This document shows positions 4,835-9,495 of a stretch of 9,495 nucleotides of DNA, piece by piece. The first letter of the stretch is position 1. The number at the start of each line of letters is the position of its first letter. This DNA is from an uncultured Bacteroidota bacterium (GTDB lineage Bacteria; Bacteroidota; Bacteroidia; Chitinophagales; Chitinophagaceae): NCBI GenBank assembly GCA_903912435.1, contig CAIWHI010000255.1, positions 1 to 9,495 on the forward strand. Reading direction: 5' to 3'. Made by a program: the position numbers and the translations under genes. The notes under the pieces are model-generated. The model was not told the DNA's origin. It made no database searches and saw nothing but the letters and a program-made list of their open reading frames with translations.

Positions 4835-6760
4835 ATGGGATTGAAAAAAGATATAATCACCTCTTTGAAGCTATTAGCAGTAATGCTAATCATGCTGTTA
4901 TCAAATGCTGCAATGGGTTCTCACATTGTAGGCGGGGAGGTTACATATAAATACCTTGGTCCCGATACTGGTGGTAATTTATATCAGGTATCTTTAACCA
5001 TATATGAGAATTGTGTAGACCCCAATCCAGGTGCTATAGCAGGCGATAATCCGGCCTGGCTTAGTGTGTTTGGCAATGTGGCACCTTATATTAATTATCG
5101 GGTTGACCAGGTGCCCTATACTTCATTTGAAATAGTACCAGCCAATTTTAGTAATGTTTGTATTTCTAATGCACCAGATTTATGTCTCATTAAAAAGACG
5201 TTTGTGATCAATTATGTGCTAAAACCAAATCTTTCGGGCTATTTAATTGCTTACCAGCGATGTTGTCGTAATGGTTCAATTAATAATATTGTTGATGCAG
5301 GGCAAACTGGGTCTACTTATTATTGTGTTATTCCCGGCCGTATGATCAATACAAGTGCGGTATTTACCAACTATCCTCCACAAATAATTTGTGTAAATAC
5401 CCCATTGCTTTATGATAATAGTGCTACTGATGAGGATGGGGATTCCCTTTCTTATGAGTTTTGCGATTGCCTTGATGGTGGGCAGGATACTATTCCTAAG
5501 GCTAGTCCACCACCTTATAACAACGTGGTATGGTCTAATGGATATTCACCTACCAATCCGCTTACCGGTTTTCCCCCTATTGTAATCAATCCTAAAACAG
5601 GTGTAATATCCGGCACTCCCAACAGGCAAGGCCGGTACCTGCTTACTGTATGTTGCCATGAGTGGCGCAAAGGGGTGATGATTAATACCGTTAAGAGAGA
5701 ATTCCAGTTTCTGGTTACCAACTGTAGCAAATCAACCGTTGCTTGTATTCCTCAATATTCCAAAGATCCCAATACCTATATTGTAGACTGCGTGGATTTT
5801 ACAGTGAATTTCATTAATTGCAGTATTGGGGGAATCAACTGGCATTGGGATTTTGGAGTGCCGGGCTTACAGAATGACACTTCAAATAAATTTCAGCCCA
5901 CCTTTACATATCCTGATACAGGTACCTATATGGTTAAGTTAGTAGTAAACCCAGGTACGACTTGTCAGGATAGCACGTTTAGATATGTAAAAATATATCC
6001 TAAATTCAAAGCCGCATTTACAGATACCGGTATGCACTGTCCTGGTGATTCATTGCAGTTTTTAGATAAGTCGGTGGCCTCCATTAAGCCTGTTACTAAC
6101 TGGTTATGGTATTTTGGTGATGGGGATAGTGCTATTACCCAGAATCCTAAGCATAATTATGCTTATGGCGGTGTATATAATGTGATACTGGTATCAGAAA
6201 ATATTAAAAGTTGCATTGATACTGTTTCAGGTCAGGTAGCAGTTGAGGAGTTTAAACCATTTGCAGGTACTGATACCATTATTGTAAAAGGCGAACATAT
6301 TTTGTTCAATGCCCTGGGGGGAACCTCTTATTTATGGTCACCGGCTACTAATCTGAGTGATTCTACCATCTTCGATCCCTTAGGCTATTTTCAGGATACA
6401 GGTTTATTTTCCTATAATGTGTGGGTGAGAAGTACTTTTGGCTGTATAGGCAGGGATACCATCAATGTAAGGGTGGTTAATCAGGCCGAATTTTTTGTGC
6501 CTCTGGCATTTACCCCCAACGGCGACGGATATAATGACTATTTCAAGCCTTTAGCTGTTGGTTATCGCGAATTACTTTATTTTAGGGTTTTTAACCGGTG
6601 GGGAGAAATGGTTTATTTCACCCAAAACCTTGAAGTGGGCTGGAATGGTACGTATAACGGTCGCATCTGCGATATGGGTTCCTATTTCTGGGAAATATTA
6701 TATATAGACCGTTTTGGTAATAAAGGATTTATGAAGGGCGATGTGACTTTGGTAAGGTAA
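4835..6760 (+). CDS. secreted PKD-domain protein with T9SS type B sorting (CHU_C) domain
   Basis: This 641-residue protein is exported and probably attached to or released from the cell surface by the type IX secretion system. A signal peptide spans about residues 1-28 (hydrophobic 11-23, cleavage near AAMG|SH). The mature N-terminus SHIVGGEVTYKYLG, then YQVSLTIYENC (50-60), is a recurring opening of large Bacteroidota PKD/gliding-motility proteins, including the paired cysteines RCCRNG (142-147) and VCCHEW (272-277) and the phrase NPKTGVISGTPNRQGRY (252-268). Two PKD domains follow: about 312-388 (WHWDFG at 336-341) and 391-470 (WLWYFGDGD at 423-431). A beta domain at 478-548 precedes the sorting domain (554-641), which has VPLAFTPNGDGYNDYF (555-570), FNRWGEMVY (586-594) and a GWNGTYNG turn (602-609). 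The ligand is unknown; adhesion is the usual guess for PKD arrays. It converges on the oxidase gene with only 9 bp between stops. Confidence 0.93.
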   Translation: MGLKKDIITSLKLLAVMLIMLLSNAAMGSHIVGGEVTYKYLGPDTGGNLYQVSLTIYENCVDPNPGAIAGDNPAWLSVFGNVAPYINYRVDQVPYTSFEIVPANFSNVCISNAPDLCLIKKTFVINYVLKPNLSGYLIAYQRCCRNGSINNIVDAGQTGSTYYCVIPGRMINTSAVFTNYPPQIICVNTPLLYDNSATDEDGDSLSYEFCDCLDGGQDTIPKASPPPYNNVVWSNGYSPTNPLTGFPPIVINPKTGVISGTPNRQGRYLLTVCCHEWRKGVMINTVKREFQFLVTNCSKSTVACIPQYSKDPNTYIVDCVDFTVNFINCSIGGINWHWDFGVPGLQNDTSNKFQPTFTYPDTGTYMVKLVVNPGTTCQDSTFRYVKIYPKFKAAFTDTGMHCPGDSLQFLDKSVASIKPVTNWLWYFGDGDSAITQNPKHNYAYGGVYNVILVSENIKSCIDTVSGQVAVEEFKPFAGTDTIIVKGEHILFNALGGTSYLWSPATNLSDSTIFDPLGYFQDTGLFSYNVWVRSTFGCIGRDTINVRVVNQAEFFVPLAFTPNGDGYNDYFKPLAVGYRELLYFRVFNRWGEMVYFTQNLEVGWNGTYNGRICDMGSYFWEILYIDRFGNKGFMKGDVTLVR

Positions 6761-6769
6761 AACGAATAC

Positions 6770-8467
6770 TTACTTTACAACAAAATTCAAACTTTTTATA
6801 TACTCATTATTGATTACCAGTAATGAATAAACTCCTTTCAGCCAGTTAGTGGTATTCAGTTCCAATTCACTCCCATTCATCAGTTCATTTAGTATTTCAT
6901 GCCCACTAGCATCATACACTTTATAGAGGGTAGTTAAAGCTGTATTGGTTTCGCTAAGATGAATATGTAATGTGCCATTAGTAGGATTGGGGTATACAAG
7001 TATCCTACTATTAGTTAGGTGCTGTTCTTTTACCCCTTCAAAAGTAGTCCCAACAATAAATTGCCCCATCATACCATCATCTTCATGCATCAATATATGG
7101 CAATGGTACATGTAAGGGGTAGAGGTATCCGCAAAATCCTCAAATTTGGCAATAAAACGCACCGTTTCATTTGGCTGTATCAATAATACATCCTTTCTGC
7201 CCTGCTCTGTAGCTGGCGGTGCTACACCATTCCTGTCAAGTATATAAAAGTGGGTGTCGTGCAAGTGGAAGGGGTGGGCTACCATAGTGCTGTCATACAG
7301 TGTCCAGATTTCAGTATTATTCAGTGGTATCTTATAATCCACTCTGTTCATATTAAATAGGTTATGGTTAAAATAGAATGGTCCATCCATTACCATCATA
7401 CTATCGGCGGTCATATTGATAAACCGGGTTGCAATCGCTGATGAAGCAGCATAAGGAACATCACTCACCAATGTTGTAGGTATTGTAGTAATAGCTGCAC
7501 TTGTTTGTGCGCCAACACTTATTGCCAGAATATTAAAGTCGATACCATTGAGAGGACTATTCATTAGGGGGCTGCCAGGCGGCATAGGCATAGTAGGGCC
7601 ACCCTGCACACCCATTGGAATTTCAGATGCATAGCTCATCAAGTGGATGTTTTGTCCCATCATCCCTGTTAGGTTAATAAGTAATTCAGCCCTTTCACCT
7701 GGCGATAGCCTTATGCGGGTGGTGCTTACTGGTGCATTCAGTAGTCCTCCATCATTACCTATTACGTAAAATGATTTATTGGCAGTAAAACCAAAATTGA
7801 AGCTACGTTCCCCAGATCCGTTCAGCAACCTCATTCTTACCACCTGAGCTGGTATGCTAACCGTAGGTGTGGTAGTGCCATTTACCAGCACTATACTATC
7901 CACCATTCCCCTGGGCATAAACTGGTTTTGGGTATCCAGCTCCACTGATTGTACTACAAGTGGAAAATCATCTATGCCATACCGGCGTGGCAGGGTTAGG
8001 GCAGCTTCAGCATCATCTCTCACTATGATTAATCCGGCATCACCTTTTATGGCCTGGCTGGCTGTTTTTTGCATAAAATGCGGATGATACCAATATGTTG
8101 CAGCATTATTCCTTACAACAAATTGCGGATTCCAGTTCATCCCATCCATAATCATGGTTTTTGGCCCACCATCATTTTTGGGTGCCACATGCAGCCCATG
8201 CCAATGCATAGTAGTGGTATCACCTATTTCATTGATAACATTCAGGCTAACACTATCTCCTTTTTTCAGGAATAGAGTAAGGCCTAGAATTGGCTGGTTA
8301 TTGATAGCCAGGGTTTGTGTTATCTTACCTGCAGCAAATTGTATACTATCCCTATGCACCCTCAGGTTGAATGAAGTTCCTGACAATGTATCTGGAATAA
8401 ATAAGGCATGCTGGCCAAAGGAATTAATGGTAAGGCTTGTAAGCAGGACTATTATTAGTTTCTTCAT
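6770..8467 (-). CDS. T9SS-exported multicopper oxidase (CueO/CotA-like)
   Basis: Multicopper oxidases couple substrate oxidation to four-electron reduction of O2 to water; CueO-like members oxidise Cu(I), others phenols or metals. Numbering from the ATG at 8465-8467 (565 residues), all four copper motifs are present: HWH (88-90) in MHWHGLHVAP, HPH (128-130) in YWYHPHF, HPFHLH (398-403), and HCHILMHEDDGMM (455-467). In the last, C456 is the type 1 ligand, H455/H457/H461 are the others, and M466 is the likely axial Met. A Met/Gly/Pro-rich loop (285-302, MPMPPGSPLM) lies between cupredoxin domains 2 and 3, recalling the CueO methionine-rich region. A signal peptide covers 1-18 (MKKLIIVLLTSLTINSFG). 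Residues 488-565 form a T9SS type A sorting domain beginning ILVYPNPTNG. The frame extends eight codons upstream to a TTG, but the ATG gives the normal n-region. Substrate is not determined. Confidence 0.96.
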   Translation of the reverse strand: MKKLIIVLLTSLTINSFGQHALFIPDTLSGTSFNLRVHRDSIQFAAGKITQTLAINNQPILGLTLFLKKGDSVSLNVINEIGDTTTMHWHGLHVAPKNDGGPKTMIMDGMNWNPQFVVRNNAATYWYHPHFMQKTASQAIKGDAGLIIVRDDAEAALTLPRRYGIDDFPLVVQSVELDTQNQFMPRGMVDSIVLVNGTTTPTVSIPAQVVRMRLLNGSGERSFNFGFTANKSFYVIGNDGGLLNAPVSTTRIRLSPGERAELLINLTGMMGQNIHLMSYASEIPMGVQGGPTMPMPPGSPLMNSPLNGIDFNILAISVGAQTSAAITTIPTTLVSDVPYAASSAIATRFINMTADSMMVMDGPFYFNHNLFNMNRVDYKIPLNNTEIWTLYDSTMVAHPFHLHDTHFYILDRNGVAPPATEQGRKDVLLIQPNETVRFIAKFEDFADTSTPYMYHCHILMHEDDGMMGQFIVGTTFEGVKEQHLTNSRILVYPNPTNGTLHIHLSETNTALTTLYKVYDASGHEILNELMNGSELELNTTNWLKGVYSLLVINNEYIKSLNFVVK

Positions 8468-8501
8468 ATTCTTATTTGTTATTGCAGCCAACAGTTGTAT
8501 T

Positions 8502-8509
8502 CAAATTTA
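8502..8509 (-). promoter_or_regulatory. candidate -7 box for the multicopper oxidase gene
   Basis: The minus strand reads TAAATTTG, an exact TAnnTTTG match and identical to the box before the Rpn nuclease. It lies 34 nt upstream of the ATG at 8467, giving a leader of about 28 nt. The alternative TTG start would lie only some 10 nt past the box. No clear -33 TTG is seen. Confidence 0.4.
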
Positions 8510-8583
8510 ATAATTATATTAAGATATATAGTCATTTAAAGGGGGGGATTTCACCCTGGAATTTGTTTTATCAGACTAATATA

Positions 8584-8612
8584 CAAATGCAAAATTAAGG
8601 GTTTTGCATTTG
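8584..8612. repeat. perfect 11-bp inverted repeat, possible operator
   Basis: CAAATGCAAAA (8584-8594) and TTTTGCATTTG (8602-8612) are exact reverse complements around the 7-nt loop TTAAGGG. No U-run follows on either strand, so a terminator is unlikely. The left arm and loop also spell TAATTTTG on the minus strand (8590-8597), a second TAnnTTTG box for the oxidase gene, so a bound regulator here could block transcription. That role is inferred only from symmetry and position. Confidence 0.6.
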
Positions 8613-8814
8613 GCTTATTAAATACTGGTAATTTAGGTTTCTAGTTGGTTTGGTACATTCACGCTTTGTGTTAAGGTTATGATTATTATGTATTGGAAAG
8701 CCAGATAGTGAGGTTTTATTAACCAAAAGTTTGAATTTGAAAAGGCAATGAAGAATATTTCAAATGAACTGGTGGCATTATATTTATTTTAATGATTTAA
8801 TCCTTTGAAAATGG

Positions 8815-8822
8815 TATATTTG
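8815..8822 (+). promoter_or_regulatory. candidate -7 box for the sialidase-like gene
   Basis: TATATTTG matches TAnnTTTG exactly and lies 29 nt upstream of the first ATG, giving a leader of about 23 nt. The -33 region is AT-rich without a well-spaced TTG. Confidence 0.4.
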
Positions 8823-8851
8823 TGTTCATTTTTCCTATCTAAATTAGTATA

Positions 8852-9495
8852 ATGATGAAATTTTTTTTTACAACTCTCTTTTTAGCCCTAGCTATATTAC
8901 AGGCTAACGCACAGGTTTCCTGGACCACCCCGGTTACTGTTTATAATGGTTCGGGTAGCAACCTACACCCACGTGTTTCATTAAACAGAAGTGGTAATCC
9001 CGTAATTCTATGGGGTAAAACTGATACCAGGGCTTACTTTTCCCGGTGGACAGGTACTGCCTTTAGTGCCCCTACCACAGTTAGTGGTTCACTTAGGGTA
9101 TTTGCCCAATCATGGGCCGGACCAGATATGGCCACCCACGGTGATACAATCTATGTATCAATGAAGGTAACCCCCGAAAATGTTGCCGGTAATTATACCT
9201 ACCTGTCCCATTCCTACGATGGTGGTATGACTTTCTCCACTCCTGTGAGGATTGATAATATAGATACAAGCATGTCCCGGTTCCCTATAGTTACCACTAC
9301 ATCTAATGGTAATCCATTGGTAGCATTCATGAAATTTAATTCTATTTTAGGTGATGCTCATTATGTAGTTTGCCGTTCCACCGATTTTGGTGCAACATTC
9401 TCTGGCGATGTTTTGGCTAGTGGAGCAGCAGGTACTGTTTGCGATTGCTGCCCGGCAACTATTATTTCTGCTGGTTCTAACGCCATTATGCTGTT
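8852..9495 (+). CDS. secreted sialidase/BNR-like beta-propeller protein (5' part, runs off the window)
   Basis: The first 214 codons are present and the frame is open to the right edge. MMKFFFTTLFLALAILQANA (1-20) is a clear signal peptide with cleavage before Gln21. Two Asp-box motifs (S-x-D-x-G-x-T-F) are visible, SYDGGMTF (121-128) and STDFGATF (176-183). With the repeating PVILW/NPLVAF strands they indicate a sialidase-superfamily propeller. A dense cysteine motif VCDCCP (196-201) follows; such clusters occur in secreted Bacteroidota propellers annotated as exo-alpha-sialidase-like. No catalytic Arg triad can be confirmed in this part, so enzymatic sialidase activity is not claimed. A T9SS sorting domain would be expected at the unseen C-terminus. 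Start is ATG 8852 or the next codon, ATG 8855; both give the same signal peptide. A run of nine T (8861-8869) encodes the three Phe. It diverges from the multicopper oxidase gene. Confidence 0.82.
   Translation, partial: MMKFFFTTLFLALAILQANAQVSWTTPVTVYNGSGSNLHPRVSLNRSGNPVILWGKTDTRAYFSRWTGTAFSAPTTVSGSLRVFAQSWAGPDMATHGDTIYVSMKVTPENVAGNYTYLSHSYDGGMTFSTPVRIDNIDTSMSRFPIVTTTSNGNPLVAFMKFNSILGDAHYVVCRSTDFGATFSGDVLASGAAGTVCDCCPATIISAGSNAIML

Larger units (their letters stand above)
8468..8851. other. 384-bp divergent intergenic region between oxidase and sialidase-like genes
   Basis: It contains a -7 box for each flanking gene (8502-8509 minus, 8815-8822 plus), a run of seven G (8541-8547) and an 11-bp perfect inverted repeat (8584-8612). 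The longest ATG frames are under 15 codons (for example 8748-8792) and are not supported as genes. Confidence 0.6.

Noticed and set aside
5515..5730. 71-codon minus-strand frame inside the PKD protein gene
   Set aside because: Shadow of the plus-strand coding frame, with no start context or recognisable motif.
7854..8510. Three plus-strand frames (77, 68 and 118 codons) over the multicopper oxidase gene
   Set aside because: All lie antisense to an oxidase with every copper motif intact; the hydrophobic or His-rich look comes from the opposite strand.
8748..8792. 14-codon ATG frame before the sialidase-like gene
   Set aside because: Too short and without supporting promoter or conserved sequence.

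Overview
The window reads as chromosomal DNA of a member of the Bacteroidota, probably a Chitinophagales/Chitinophagaceae-type organism. The evidence is: secreted proteins ending in type IX secretion (T9SS) sorting domains of both kinds (a CHU_C/gliding-motility type and a short 'YPNP...' type A); -7 promoter boxes of the Bacteroidota form TAnnTTTG in front of several genes; starts without clear Shine-Dalgarno sequences; a C-terminally extended ribosomal protein S16; and low G+C. The exact genus cannot be read from the sequence.

Layout. Positions 2-157 (+) hold the last 51 codons of a gene that may encode a small helix-turn-helix protein. It converges on an Rpn/PDDEXK_2 family nuclease (176-1123, -) whose C-terminus carries a striking glycine-every-fourth-residue repeat. 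Next come phosphoglycerate kinase (1251-2456, -) with a strong downstream terminator, a 572-bp divergent intergenic region, and ribosomal protein S16 (3029-3511, +) with its own strong terminator. S16 is not followed by rimM or trmD.

The right half is a set of exported proteins: a lipoprotein (3768-4526, -), a PKD-domain T9SS type B cargo protein (4835-6760, +), a T9SS-targeted multicopper oxidase (6770-8467, -), and the first 214 codons of a secreted sialidase-like propeller protein (8852-end, +) with Asp-boxes and a CDCC cysteine cluster. Neighbouring genes alternate in strand, so each is probably its own transcription unit. Three divergent intergenic regions (2457-3028, 4527-4834, 8468-8851) hold candidate promoters and one inverted repeat each.

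Two start sites deserve correction. The longest open frames of the lipoprotein and of the multicopper oxidase begin at TTG. In each case a downstream ATG gives a normal signal peptide and is the better start. For the lipoprotein the TTG lies inside a consensus -7 box.

I see no clear undescribed multi-gene system. The best leads are the Rpn nuclease with its repeat tail (possible intragenic antitoxin and variable repeat number) and the multicopper oxidase / CDCC-propeller divergent pair with an 11-bp perfect dyad between them.
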